A DNA stretch of 64,000 bases from Conoideocrella luteorostrata (taxonomy: Eukaryota; Ascomycota; Sordariomycetes; Hypocreales; Clavicipitaceae): positions 310,001 through 374,000 of the forward strand of contig JASWJB010000002.1 of assembly GCA_032433595.1 (NCBI GenBank), written 5' to 3'. Both the position numbers and the translations under genes were made by a program. The notes beneath the pieces are model-generated. The model was not told the origin of the DNA. It saw only the letters and a list, made by a program, of their open reading frames with translations, and made no database searches. Every line of letters starts with the position of its first letter. Within the stretch, counting starts at the first letter, position 1. Of the stretch, positions 33,919-46,165 are shown in pieces.

Positions 33919-34124
33919 TGTTGGAATCCTGCCGTCAAGCACAACAGGAAGCTTGGAGCGGGTCACTTTGTCACCTTTCGGCCACGATATTTATACGGCG
34001 ATATCGAGCCTCCCACCTTGACTTGTTTTCCTCTTCTTAGATATACAGAGATTATTAAATATATTGCATTTTGACCGCAATTGGTATCGATATCGATATT
34101 GCACAACACCCTGTGCAACCCACA
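33919..34124 (+). mobile_element. Solo LTR, family LTR-A (copy 6)
   Basis: A 206-bp element starts TGTTGGAATCCTGCCGTCAAG and ends GTGCAACCCACA. Exact GCATA duplications lie at 33914-33918 and 34125-34129. It is the right-most LTR seen in the window. Confidence 0.95.
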
Positions 34125-34953
34125 GCATAAGTGCTATAAACCTCAGCCCCACTTCCATGTCAAGATTCGTTCGCAGAATATTTATACAGATATTGTTGGA
34201 ATACCTCGTCCTCCAATTTCCTTCTGGTGAACGTCCGCTAATTGGACCTCTTCGAATGATGATGCTGTAGAAAGTGCGACTTCTACGATAGCCGTCAGTA
34301 TCTTGCCTTCGTTCTATGGCTCGAGGAGTGCCGCTGCTGGGGGACTTGAGGGCACCCACCTCTGTATTGTCGAATGGTAGCAGAACAGCATTTCAGAACT
34401 TGAGGCCACTTGGATCAATGGGATCAATAGGCGTAGAAATGGCCATCAAATGAAGCGAAAATTGGCACGAGCATGAGCTCGAAGGTGGAGGGGATGGATC
34501 ACCAGCAATAAACAGCAGCGGGGTCGCGCCAGCAGTATCAGCGGCAGCCGGGCATTGGTCGCTCCTGCCCTGCTTATACAAGGACACAATAATCCAAGTG
34601 CTCCAATCATGCAAGGCCAAATACGTGCGGATGCTCTGTATGAATATCACTGATTCTTACGTCACCAAACTGGCCAACCAATGACACTGATGGTGGTGCG
34701 ACACAAACATGCCGTGTAGCCACCGAGTATAAACACCTGTAGAAGATCGCCACCAAGTTCAATCTACGACGTACACTAGACATTGCCGCATCCATCGCCG
34801 CATCCAGCGTACACTAATCCGTTGGGCAGCAACAGGGCATAAACGCTCAACCATCAGATGAATCAGGTATGTAGCCCGACATGGTTCAGTCGAAGTGGGA
34901 AATACGAGCCCCAGACTAAGCCCTACTCTTCTCAATCTAGGCCAGAAATCAAG

Positions 34954-36630
34954 ATGGCTGGTGCGGCAGCAGATGAATCTTCCAGTTCATCGCCGCGGGA
35001 CCACCTCCTTTCCGAGCTTCAAAAACAAGCACAGCAAGTCCATGATCTCGTCCCCAAAGACCCGAACGAATTTACGGGCGATGTCATGAAGTTTGATTCC
35101 GCGGGTAAAGTTATGGGACACTTGGCAAGCGACTATGAGAGAAAGCGCCTTTTCGTCTGCTGTGACGGCACCTGGAACAACGCCTCTGGTACCGTTGCGC
35201 CCATGACCAATGTGGCAAAGTTAGCCAGAGCTGTTTATCGGACTGGCCATGACGAATTCCACCTTCCCACAAGTTTGAGAAAGAGACAGGACTCGTTCAC
35301 AGAGGATCATCGCTATGGCGTCGTCCGGCAAATAGTGTATTACTCCAGTGGCATCGGTGCCCAGTCCTCTTTGGCAGTTGATAGCCTATTCTCCGGTGCT
35401 ACGGGAAAGGGCAAGTTCAGGCCTGCAGTCCCTTTGGTTGAGTACTTCTGACGATTGTGCAGGAATTGATGCCAGTATTTTGGCTGCATATTGCTTTATT
35501 TGCAACAACTTCAACAGAAGATCTTGTTTAGATGAGATAATTCTCGTCGGCTTCTCACGAGGGGGCTTCACCGTACGGTGCTTGGCGCATTTCATCGCCA
35601 GGATTGGCTTGCTTCGACAAAAGGCTCTGGTGTTCCTTCGCCCGCTCTATATATCGTGGAAGGCAAGCAGCGAAGGCAAACCAAACAATTTGAAACAAGA
35701 GTTAGAGATTCTTGACAACTTTTGCATCAAAGGCATCAAAATAAAAGTGCTCGCTGAATGGGATACTGTCAGTGCACTAAAATCGTGGAAGCCTTGGAAG
35801 AAAAAGCTCGCGTTCGTCAAAGACGAGGTTCCTGCAAATGTTGAGAATGCATTCCATGCTGTTGCCATTAACGAGAAGCGGAGAAGTTTCAAGCCGATGC
35901 TGTGGCAAAATAGAGCCAATGCGAGCACAACGGTTAAGCAATGTGCGTTCGTCGGCTGCCATTCAGACGTTGGGGGAGGAAACAAAGATCCCGGCCTCTC
36001 AACTTTGAGTCTCCTGTGGATGATCTCTCAGATCGAGACCGTTTCCAAGGCCAATTTTGACCGCGAAACTTTACTACAATTCCACACACCCGTCCAGGAC
36101 AGGCAAGCCTTAAGTGGATGTATTCCATGGCCACTAGGCAAGCCGGTCATGTCCATACACCATCTCACACGTACTAAAGGTATGTAAGTTCAGTCTCTGC
36201 CTTTCTAGAACACTATTCTTACTCAGTGTCAAACCCAGAGCGGATTCATGAGTCACAAAAAGGCTTGTGGCTGATAGCGCACTATTTGTCACTAGGCCTT
36301 GTAGACGGCAAGCGAGATGTTTTATTCCACCGAAATGCACAATTAAGTACTCTCAATACGCTAAACATTCACTTCACAGCTCGATTACTCCAGGGGCGGC
36401 TTAGATTAAACGTGTCCCTTCCCGAGGAAACCATCATTGACGCTGAAAAGAAATTATTGGATGCCTGGATCAAAGCTGCCTCGACTCAAAAGGGTGAGAG
36501 GGAGGCGAATGAGCGGCGTGTTGCGTTTTGGAGATATTTGAGTTCGGCATGGAAACGTTATGAAAACAAAGATGCAGGGGCCGATGCTTTGATTTCTCTT
36601 ATACAAGCAGAGTTTGAGGGACAGGCTTAA
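34954..36630 (+). CDS. DUF2235 (Tle1-like) alpha/beta-hydrolase domain protein
   Basis: Three exons (34954-35410, 35463-36179 and 36227-36630) join in frame to 525 residues. The domain starts at FVCCDGTWNN (D71-G72-T73) and includes YSSGIGAQSSLAVDS and ATGKG. The nucleophile elbow is GFSRGGF (Ser184), followed by KVLAEWDTVSAL, AFHAVAINEKR and FVGCHSDVGGG. This is the DUF2235 pattern related to Tle1 phospholipases. Fungal members are numerous but their substrates are largely unknown. The first intron has a GC donor (GCAAGT...TGTGCAG), required to join ATGKG to IDASILAAYCF in frame. Translation could also start at ATG 34858, which is in frame with no stop between. No membrane segment is obvious. 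Confidence 0.85.
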
Positions 36631-37229
36631 TGCTATTCCAGTGTTGATCATCACAAATTGGTGTTAGTAGGCTTAGATTTCTCATATACTTGCTTTTAAC
36701 TAATAATGGGACAGAACGGTCGTGGGCTATGGTCTTGAGTCTCTGAGTTATGTCTGGATCCTGTGGGATGCTGGACTAACTAGGATGTCAGACTCGTTGA
36801 TAGGCTTCTGAGACAACCTTTATTTTTGGTAGTTATAGTCAATGGCTCGAAGTAAGCAATATGAAGCTATTCGGCCTGGCAAATCGATTGCGCGTGATTC
36901 GCTACAATGCAGGCAGAACATGTACCCAGACCATTGAAGAAGTGTAATGACGAATTCATTTTTGGACGTACATCCTGGCTGTCTTCCACGTTCGCAGCAC
37001 CCACTACGCCCTGTAGCCGAAAGCTATGATGAACCGCCAGCACAGTTTAATGGACGTGGAGTAATTTGTGACAAAAGAGATAATGGAACAGTATCCCTGA
37101 GAGCGACATAGATTGCTTAGTGTGCTAAGTAAAGGTCGAGCCGCCTGCCTAAATGCACTTTCCTCTCCAATTTCTTTACTCCGCTCAGTCAGTAAGATCA
37201 ATCGCCATTGTCCGGCTCATCTTCATCAA

Positions 37230-38340
37230 ATGTCTTTACGAGTATCTACCAACCTCAGGTCCGCTCAACTCGAGTCAATGAATCACTACGAGTACCAGTA
37301 CCTTGATGATGCAAAGCGAGATATCCGCATCATCGAACTTTTGGCAGGAGAAGCTGAGGACACGTTCAACATTCTAATCTTGCATCGTTCCCTAACTAGC
37401 CCTGATAATCCGAGAGCAGCAAGAAATATGTTACTCTAAGACAATCAGCATACGTTACCAGATGGCGTTGAGAAGAGAACAGGTTCTGTCAGGAACATCA
37501 ATGCCGTAGATAGCTAGATTAGTGAGGGGATTATTGAGCAGCTGAACAAGCTTAAAGACGGCTACTCAAAGAAAACGCTGTTATTTCACTGAAACATGAT
37601 GAGGGTAGTGTTCGATCTGTTGGCGTCGCGTCGAAGGAACATAGGATGCGTCACTTCCAGGGAACGTGGAATTGGTGTAAGACTAAGACGAAATTACTGC
37701 TGAAGAAGCACGGTGATATTAAATTGAACGATTATCGAGTCACAGGATATTGATGGCTGTAAACCACTGTCACATGCCGCCGGAAATGGGCATTAGCTTG
37801 TTGTGAGGTTATTGTTCCAGAGAGGTGCCCGTACTGGGTCGGAGGGTAAATATTGGCTTATATCCCTTTCACATGCCGCTTTAAATAAGCATGAGGCTAC
37901 TGTAGAGATTTTGCGCGGGAAGAGAGCCAATACAATACCGAAAAGGTGAACTGGGTTGGTAATCAATTCTATCAACCGCTTCAAAGTGGTTTAAATTCAC
38001 GATGTTCGACCCCGGTTCCAGGGTAAGTGTCACCAGTCCAAGCCGACAGCATACTATGCAAGGAAGGAATGGTCCTTGCTTCCCCGAATCAGCAGTCCAC
38101 CATTTTCTCTGCGGCCTATTTGGAAAGGCAAAATCAGGTTAAGCAGAGAGACTCTTCCGTACACTGCTGGGGTATGTAAATAGCGCGAGGCTCGATGTAC
38201 TATATCCAGCGAGGAAGGTATTGACGGGCTACTCCTAAGACTTGCTTGGTATACCCAGAAGTTCTCTGGAGCATCAGTCATACTACGCCTCTAAGCTGGA
38301 GCGGCTGGGGATATACTTAGATCATGGACTACAACACCTG
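37230..38340 (+). pseudogene. HET-domain / ankyrin-repeat gene relic
   Basis: The frame from ATG 37230 gives YEYQYLDDAKRDIRIIELLAG, typical of the start of HET (heterokaryon incompatibility) proteins, and stops at 37439. Further on, ankyrin-like text appears with in-frame stops: CKPLSHAAGNGH, stop, LVVRLLFQRGA (about 37756-37830), then SLSHAALNKHEATVEILRG (about 37868-37920). Weaker traces run to about 38330. HET proteins with C-terminal ankyrins mediate vegetative incompatibility. This copy is dead: its HET domain is cut short and the repeats are frameshifted. Confidence 0.6.
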
Positions 38341-38788
38341 CAGTCTCGTTGAAATGAGTACATCCCTTTCTTTATTCGGGAATCTAGAAGTATGTCAGTG
38401 TGATGCACCTAAAGCTCCATCAGCTAATGGTATATATCTAATATTAGGCAGCTCATCCTGCGAGTTGACCTTTTCAGGATTCTCCAAACTTTAGTATTCC
38501 TTCATTAAGCTACATGAAATGTAATTGCTCCAGAGAACAATCACCATCTTGATTCAAGGGTCTGATTAACCATCTAAAACATGTTATATTTGGGTAGTGA
38601 CCCAATAGTTAATGCCTCTAGGCTTTATGCATGGCGGAATGACTGGAATCGCCGTTCCGCGCAAACACGAACTGACTAACTAAAACTCTCTATCACTCTC
38701 TCTTATCTTTTGTACTTCTTAAATTGAAACTTATTTGATGTGTTAAGCTATGTCGACTGCTCAACACCATTACAACATAGGATTGGCC

Positions 38789-40367
38789 TTATAGCCTCAC
38801 GATGCCTTGCACCACACCGAGCGGATCCCACTTCATCTTCAGTTTCTGGAGCATGCGCAAATGCTCGCCCTCCCCAAATATACTGTTGATGGAATCATCT
38901 TCAAATGGCATGTTAACGTAGCCAACACCAGCTTCACTGGGTCTTCCTGTTTGCGTCAAGAATGCCTTTCTTATTGTCCGGTTGAGACCTGCACACGCCT
39001 CATCAAGCGTGGGATCCTCATACCAAGCAAGGGGCATAACCCAATATTTCACCTCTCGCCGCAAATCGCCGGGTATAGATGTTTCTTGCCCATCTTGATC
39101 TAAACATCGCGCCACATCCATGCTATAAAACTCTGTGAGTATGTGGGTCTGAGCTGCTGCTGGGTGCTGGGAAATGAAGTCAATATAGATCTTGAGGGCA
39201 GCGGCGCATGATTCGGCTGATAGCTTTTTCATGCCAAACCCTGCCAAGTTTTTTCTTCCAGCATAGGAACATATGCGATCACTGGAGTCATTGAGGTTGG
39301 AGTAGGGAATACGGCGCCCAACGAAATTTAAAGGGTGTTCTCTCATCGAAGGAAGAGCCAACAGAGTCTGGAAGCTACCCTCGGCCTCTTCAGGGTTCCC
39401 CATATACCACATCTGGACAAGAACAAGAGGCTAATAACCACATTTAGCAGTTATATTGTCAGTTTTAGTTGTATTGAGGACGTACCTGCTTGTTCTGGGA
39501 GCAAAAGACCAGTCGGCCCTGCATTCCTCCCTTATAATGGACCTTATCCACGGCCTCCGCAACCAGTTTAATATCACTAGGCGCAAATACGAGGCAACTG
39601 TGCCATGTATCATAGCTCCACGGAAAGGCTCGGAATGTGGCCTCAATGACCACTCCGAACATATGGCCGCTGCCACGAAGGCCCCAGAAGAGGTCTGGGT
39701 TGACCTGATGCGATGCCTCAACTGCGATGGCTTCTCCGCTTCCATCCACAACCACGACGCGCATCGAGAGCAGGGTGTCCGCTGCGTATCCCCAATGACC
39801 AAGAAAACGCCCTATTCCTCCTCCGAGGGCGGCTCCTATCTATGTCCAGATATCAGCTTCTGGAATGAAAGGACTTGGTATTTGACATTGTTCTTACCAG
39901 GCCTACTTCATTACATGTCCCTGTGGTGATGGCCATTCCTACTGAGCTGGCTGCCCTCACCCCATCGCCCATGGTTGCGCCTCCTTGTGCAACGGCCACC
40001 AGCTCTTTCTCACTGACGATGACCTTGTTCATTAAAGAGAGATCAATGACGATTCCGGGCCTTTCGATTGTCGAGAAGCCGTTGCTGTGGCCACCTCCTC
40101 GAACCACAAATGGTATATGGTTTTGCACCGCATACGAAACCTGAGGGTATTTGTGAGTTCTAATGAAGACACAACATAGGGAAGATCACTAACCGTGGTA
40201 ATAACATCTTTCTCGCTCGAAACTCGGACTACTGCGGCAGGAACCTTGGCTCGATACCCCGTCCAACGCCTGATAGCATCTCCCCACGCCTCGTCGCCGT
40301 CAACGATGACATTGGAACCTGAAAGACAGCCAAGTAGGCTTAATTTGAGATTATTTGCCATTCTCAT
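38789..40367 (-). CDS. hasG: BBE-type FAD-linked oxidoreductase, HasG-like
   Basis: Secondary-metabolite flavoenzyme. In the A. fumigatus has pathway HasG oxidises the prenyl side chain to a methylbutadienyl group. Four exons (40367-40194, 40140-39898, 39839-39486 and 39430-38789) join in frame to 470 residues, normal for the family. The FAD-binding region reads VVRGGGHSNGF, with His76 the expected covalent flavin site. The next loop reads GAALGGGIGRFLGHWG and has no second Cys, so attachment should be mono-covalent. PDLFWGLRGSG and a C-terminal BBE-like segment (LKMKWDPLG) follow. The first in-frame ATG is used. An inverted repeat with CGCCGAC half-sites lies about 75-110 bases upstream. The gene is the left end of the cluster, and assignment rests on domain type and context. 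Confidence 0.85.
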
Positions 40368-40440
40368 GCCTTTTTCATGTACGTTGCGCAAAATTTGGTT
40401 GATTGTAGGCGTTTTTTAGCTTGCGCCAAGAGCGCCGAAA

Positions 40441-40476
40441 ATGTCGGCGTGGCGTCTCTACTTTACCCGCCGACAT
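40441..40476. promoter_or_regulatory. Inverted repeat ATGTCGGCG/CGCCGACAT upstream of hasG
   Basis: Perfect 9-base arms at 40441-40449 and 40468-40476 are separated by 18 bases and lie 74-109 bases 5' of the hasG ATG. Further GCCGA cores occur at about 40432, 40500 and 40523 (CGGCCGAA). Paired CGG/CCG half-sites are what Zn2Cys6 dimers bind; which regulator binds here is inference. Confidence 0.5.
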
Positions 40477-40835
40477 GCACATCTATTATACGCCGCTTTC
40501 GCCGACCCCGATATTTTTTCCGGCCGAATTTTTTGCCATTTCTCAATCGGAAGTTGTGTTCCCACAGGATCAGTCGCTATCGTCGGGCTTAGGTGAAATC
40601 CGAAGGCGGGCTAAAATGTCTGCACGCTCTGTTGAGGCTTCAGTCCGCATTCATTTACAATTGCAGCTCTAGCTCCAAATAACATGAGCTGATCTCGCTT
40701 GGTGCCGCATTCTGGTGTCTTTAAAGATAATAGTGCGCAGTGTGCAGATCTGATGGCATGAAACGGCTAGTCATGTTGTAGCAAAACAGCTCACTCTGCA
40801 GTTGCTTTGACGTTTATCTTAACTTGGATTGATGC

Positions 40836-40920
40836 TGGTCTTAAGTCTATCCTTATCTCATATTGCTTCATATGGATGGTACTGATCTTAATCCTATCCT
40901 TTTCTCATATTGCTTCATAT
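40836..40920. repeat. Two-copy ~46-bp tandem repeat downstream of hasH
   Basis: The blocks CTTAAGTCTATCCTTATCTC and CTTAATCCTATCCTTTTCTC, each followed by ATATTGCTTCATAT, repeat with a period of about 46 bases just beyond the hasH stop codon, probably in its 3' untranslated region. Confidence 0.7.
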
Positions 40921-40929
40921 ATCGATCTG

Positions 40930-42874
40930 CTAGGACATATTCTTCTCTCTAGACATATCCCTCGGCTCCAGTTTCAAATCAACATCGTACATCGCTACCC
41001 AACTAGTCTTGTCAACTTTGAAAGCACCCTCAATAGCCTGCATCGGCTGTAATGAGACCCTATACTGGCTAAACATGTAGTAAGCAACAGACTTGATGAT
41101 CTTATCTGCAATGTGCTGACCTAGACACTTTCTAGGCCCATAGCCGAAAGTGGCGAGATTATACCGGAGCTACAGTTGAGATGAGGCCATTCAATTAGCA
41201 AACTGTCACTAAAGACATCTGACTTTCTTACCTGACTTTGCTTGATGTTTGCGAAACGGCTCGGGCGATAAGCACGATTGTCGGGGCCCCAGAAAGGGTT
41301 GCGTATATTAATCGCGAAGGCGTCGACGATGACTGTGGTGTCTTTCGGTATTATATAGGTTCCCAAGACCTTTTCTCTAGGCGGATTCTCAGGAAAAGTG
41401 AATGCTTCTTTAGATCAGTTGACAAACGAGGCTCTGATCTAGGAGTGATGTGGGCTTACATAGAACAGGTTGAAGTCGCAGCGATTCTAACAAGCAATAA
41501 TGGAGAAGGGTATCTTTCCGGGCGATGTAACTTTGCCTATCTTCAGTTGTCTCATTGATTTCCACGAGAAGGTCATCCTGTACGCTTGGGGCATCAGCGA
41601 GGAGAATAACACATGAAGAAATAACATGCGTCACAATGTCCAGATTGGCAAAGGTGGATTCCGCAATAGTATCAGTCACCTATTATGGCAAAATTGTCAA
41701 AGAAATCCTTATAGTTAGCTTCAGAAAGAGAACTCACTTCGTCGTGTGTTAATTCGCCATTTTCCGCTGCCTCTGTGAGTATGACAATCGGCGTATCCGG
41801 GGCCGTGGTCTTCCGTGCTCGGTACATCTCCCAGTTGAAGTCTTTCCACGCCCTTTGGTAATCTCTTGCATCTTTCCAAGCTTTGGTATTAAAATGCTTG
41901 GTCATTTTAGAGCGATGGATCCCGCCCGACACGATTGCTTTAAACACTTCTGAATACCGACGGCCGAGGTCCCACAAACGTTCTTTCTCTCCCGCACTCA
42001 TCTCTCCGAAGAACATGGAGGCTACTTCGAAAAACGGATATCTTTGGAGAGCCTGTGTGGCATTTATAACAATACTCTTCCCATCTGCAGCCTGCTTGTC
42101 TGCTGATGCGAATTGACTTATCCCCGCAAGGTAGTCTTCAGCACTGCTGTCAAGGCTGTCCCGGAAGTACTGCAGAGCAGTGCGATGCGAGAACATTTGA
42201 TCCAGAGTCTTTCGCAGCACGGTCCACCGAGCCCCGTTGATAAGCCCAAGACCTGACCCAAGGATCTGGGTGAGGAGCCAGCCAGCATTTGCCTGAGGCG
42301 CCTTGTTATGGTCGGTAGACTGCTGGTATAGCAGTTCGACATCTTTGGGGTCTGTTATCACACTATTACCCGACAAAACAAACATGACGTGGTCGTGTTA
42401 GTACATATGAGATCATGCCGGGACAGATGGAAATACGGAACACGCATACATTTCAGGGATACTGCCGGCCCAAATACGATAGGTTTTGCCATACTTTTTT
42501 TCCCACTCCCAGCTCCTTGCCCTCGCAGCCAGGAACTTATCTACCATCTGGCCATTTGGGAAACTGTATGCGGGACCAGAAATGGACTTCTTTCCATCTG
42601 TACTTGTAATTCGATGAACAAGAGATAAATAAGCCTACATCAGAATCAGAAATCACCATCGAAGGACAAGCGTATAGTAATTAAGCGCTTGGGGGAAGAC
42701 GTAAAGACTCACATTTAAAACTGTACTTATAACCTTCAAGGCGTTTGGAGCAATGACACGCCAGGCAAATTTCAACACCAACGCCGCAAGCGCGAGCCTA
42801 ATCGCAACATTAACGTACGGTCGGGAGATCAGCAACACCAACCAGTTCAGGGCGGTATACTGAGCAGAGTCCAT
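40930..42874 (-). CDS. hasH: Cytochrome P450 monooxygenase, HasH-like
   Basis: Membrane-anchored heme-thiolate oxygenase. In the has pathway HasH is the P450 credited with N-hydroxylation of the diketopiperazine. Six exons (42874-42713, 42634-42450, 42362-41738, 41679-41460, 41404-41232 and 41169-40930) join in frame to 534 residues. A hydrophobic N-terminal anchor (LNWLVLLISRPYVNVAIRLA) is followed by FPNGQMVDKFL, YGKTYRIWAGSIPEIVITDP and ARWTVLRK (C-helix region). ESLR is at 389-392 (ExxR), PSRF follows, and the heme site is FGYGPRKCLG with Cys470. The I-helix segment (HVISSCVILLADAP) lacks the common AGxxT, as in other P450s of dipeptide clusters. Two adjacent TCGGCG units lie about 105 bases upstream. 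Confidence 0.87.
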
Positions 42875-42978
42875 TTTCTCTTTGTCACAGTCGACCCAGT
42901 TCGCAGGTTCGCATTCCGCACAGCCTTGCCCGCCATCGCGCGTTTGGTATATTTGTAGTTGCGATCGGAACATAAGCG

Positions 42979-42990
42979 TCGGCGTCGGCG
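42979..42990. promoter_or_regulatory. Double TCGGCG site upstream of hasH
   Basis: TCGGCGTCGGCG lies about 105-116 bases 5' of the hasH start. It carries the same GCCGA/TCGGC core as the sites before hasG, hasB and hasC/hasD. A functional role is inference. Confidence 0.4.
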
Positions 42991-44099
42991 GGAGGCGGCA
43001 GGTAAGCATCTGTGGGTCGGTTCGGATCGCACAACACTCTTGGCCGGAGGGACAAGGCTCAAGGAGAGCTAGTCTCTGCTGTAGTGAGATTTTAGATGTG
43101 AGACTATGAGTCAAGGTGGATATTATAGGCAGGAAAACAATCCTTCGCAATTCTATCCACCGTATGCCAATATGGAAATGATAATACGACCAGCAAGATT
43201 TAAAAGATTTGTAAGCATGGCTGCGGCGCGAACCCGAGCCCGTGTCATGGGGCTGTTTTACAAAGGCGAATAGAGCAAGAGAGTATCCCAACTGTTTTGC
43301 ATTATCTAGCAAGCATAACTAAGTATTCTAGGTAGATGGTCTTCGTATCTACCTGTGTGAGTATTTTATTGATTATTCCTCATTTTTATGCCGCGTAGGC
43401 CGCCTGGGTGCCATTCGCAACAGTCCATCTTAGTGACCATGGATTATGGCTGCTCTCAAGCAGCGGACAAATAGTTCCACTAGATGGCGAAATGGTTTAT
43501 GCCAATCTCAGGTCAAGGACACAGACAGGATCTTTTGTACAGGGGGTCCACTGTCCGATGCAGCCACGTGGTATAGCAAACTATAAGCCTACCTTAAAAG
43601 TAGTTCTCACTGTTATGCCTGCAGTAGTGGCTACATATTAACGGGAAATTTCTAATACTTATGTATTCTAATACTAGCTATATATGAAAACCTCTTTTAG
43701 GGTAGAACATATTAAATTCCTAAATCGCGTTTTCCGAAAATGTCGCCATGAATCTAACACATAAGATTGATTTCAAGACCGCTAGGCTTAAGGTCAACCG
43801 TGTGCGGCTACCCGTGGAGATTAAACGAATTCCACAGCTGAATCGTTTCCCGGAGTAATCAATACGTAATTCGGACGCCGAGAACTTACGCCCCCAATGG
43901 ATTCACAGGTGGAGAGTCACACCAGGCACAGGAGGGATCTTCTGAGCCAAGAACGTGGCAGTGTAGCAACGATAGAAAGCTACTGTGTGTTCTTGAGCTT
44001 GCGGGGCTTATATAAATGGACCTCCAACTGTAGTGACCAAAACAAAAGGAGGCTCACAATTTTATTCAAAACACTTACAAACGACAAATTGCATTCAAC

Positions 44100-45589
44100 A
44101 TGTCACCAAGCGCCGAGCCGCTCGTTCCTGCTTCGCCACAAGGGATGACGAAGCTCAGGACCGATCATGATCGCCCAGCCAATGCCTTAAAAAAGTCAGT
44201 TAACGGCAACAGCCACGTCGTGAACTATCTTTCTATTGAGCCCCCTAGACCTTACGATGTTTTGACAAGTGCTCTCCCGCTGCCGACTCCAGCGTCAGAC
44301 ACGGGTTACTGGTGGCGAGAGACAGGACTTCTTATGAGTAACCTCCTCGCCAAAGCCAATTATCCCCTTTACACCCACTATAAATACCTTCTCCTATATC
44401 ATTCTCATGTTCTCCCATTATTAGGCCCAGCCCCCCTTCAAGATAAATCAACACAGGCAGTCTCGAGTAGTGCGCCATGGCCATCATTCCTGACGGACGA
44501 CTTCTCCCCGCTCGAGCCAAGCTGGAACATCAATGGCAGCTCGGATGCGCAGAGCACAATCCGTCTTGGGATTGAACCTATCGGCTGGGAAACCGGTACG
44601 GCAACCGACCCGTTCAATCAGGTTGCCGTTACGCAGTTTATGCAGTCTTATAGCGCTGCTGAAATAGGCGCTTCAAGATTGCTGTTTGAACATTTTCGCG
44701 ATGACTTCTTCGTTCGGCAGGATGAACACGCAGGGATCCGAGCAAAAACACAGCACGGTGAGCATACTACACAGAGCTTTCTCGCTTTCGACTTGAATGC
44801 GAATCGCATTACCACAAAGGCGTACTTCTTCCCTATCCTCCGAGGTTTGATCAGTGGGCAGGACACAACAAAGGTGATATCCGACTCCATTCTCCGTCTA
44901 GCGAGGAAGAGCCCTGTGTGGGGTGCGCCGGCTATCTCGGCACTGTCCGTCGTTGAGGCGTGGATCGCTAGCTGCGGTGGCGCAGCAAAGGCAGAGATGA
45001 TCAGTGTTGACTGCTTAAGCGAGTCTGATTCCCGGATCAAGATTTACGTGCGGGTGCCCTACACATCTTTACAGAAAGTCAAAGACGCTTACTGCTTGGG
45101 CGGTCGCTTGACGGACCAGGACACGACAGACGCCTTGAAGTTGCTGGACGAGCTTTGGAGGGCAGTCTTCGACGTAGTTGATGAACACGCAGAGCTCCCG
45201 CGGAATGACAATCGAACGGCGGGAACAATATTCAACTTTGAGATAAGACCAGGAAAATGGCTTCCCGAACCCAAGGCGTATTTGCCCGTCCGGCATTACT
45301 GTCAAAGCGACGTGCAGATTGCCTGTCGGCTGCAAGCGTTCTTTGGAAGGCTTGGGTGGCACAATATGGAGAGAGACTATCAAAAACATCTGGAGGATCT
45401 ATTGTAAGTTATTCGATATCTTTTCGCTAAAAAATAAGTGCCTATACTGACTTGAATAGCCCCCATCACCCGCTGTCGTCCTCAACAGGCACACATACAT
45501 ACCTTTCATTCTCGTACAAAAGGGGAAAGGGCGTATATATAACGATTTATTACAATCCCCGGATATATAGCTCCAAGCTGACGACCTAG
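44100..45589 (+). CDS. hasE: DMATS-type indole prenyltransferase, HasE-like
   Basis: Transfers dimethylallyl to an indole. HasE is the 7-dimethylallyltransferase that makes terezine D from cyclo-(Trp-Ala)-type substrate. Two exons (44100-45403 and 45460-45589) give 477 residues. Stopping at the TAA at 45405 would remove the last strand of the fold. Splicing GTAAGT...GAATAG instead adds PHHPLSSSTGTHTYLSFSY and YITIYYNP, the normal DMATS ending. Family features: YWWRETGLLMSNLLAKANYP, FDLNANRITTKAYFFPILRG (binding-site Lys and Tyr in KAYFFP) and KIYVRVPYTS. A TATA box (TATATAAA) lies at 44009-44016, about 85 bases before the start. No signal peptide; cytosolic. Confidence 0.9.
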
Positions 45590-46076
45590 TTTTTAACAGA
45601 GTTCTAGACCTACTCAATGTTCAAGAAATTTTAATTGCTTGCGTCCGTAATGGCTAGCATCTTAAAGTATTGTGCAGAATACTCCGCCTTTTGTGACGTT
45701 TTCTACAAACCATGTTCTCCTTAGGAATTGAAGTACGTTACAAGCCAATATTCGACCACACCATTTAGCCAGCATACCAGCGAGACCGAGTACAAATTAC
45801 TCAACGACTTTACTCATATTTATAGGTCACATAATGTTTTTTAAAATTAAAAAAAAACCCACTTCAGGCCCCCTATATAAATCCGCTGTCGTTTTTGCTA
45901 CAGAAAGCAGCCTTAGTAGTAATAGAAGCCATAGCTAGGTTAACATTTTTGTATAGACACACCCTGAGACTACAATAGAGTTGCCTCAATGCATTGAAAC
46001 TATACGCCAGCTAATTAAAAAAAGAATAACTGTTGGCTAGCCCCGTACAGCTAAGTATGCAATAAGGCCATGTACC

Positions 46077-46165
46077 TGTTGCGTGAAATATAAGCCCTAA
46101 TTTCAGCCACTGGAAAGAACTACAGTAAGCCTACACTTTTGCTCTAGTGGTTAGGCGGTAAATTG
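46077..46165 (+). repeat. SINE-like dispersed repeat with tRNA A-box (copy 2)
   Basis: TTGCGTGAAATATAAGCCC to CTAGTGGTTAGGCGGTAAAT matches copies 1 and 3. About 115 bases downstream, TGTTCGAAAC (near 46276) is a weak B-box candidate. Confidence 0.55.

Noticed and set aside
45405..45407. hasE ending at this in-frame TAA
   Set aside because: The stop is part of a perfect GTAAGT donor. Splicing to GAATAG at 45459 adds the conserved C-terminal DMATS strand.
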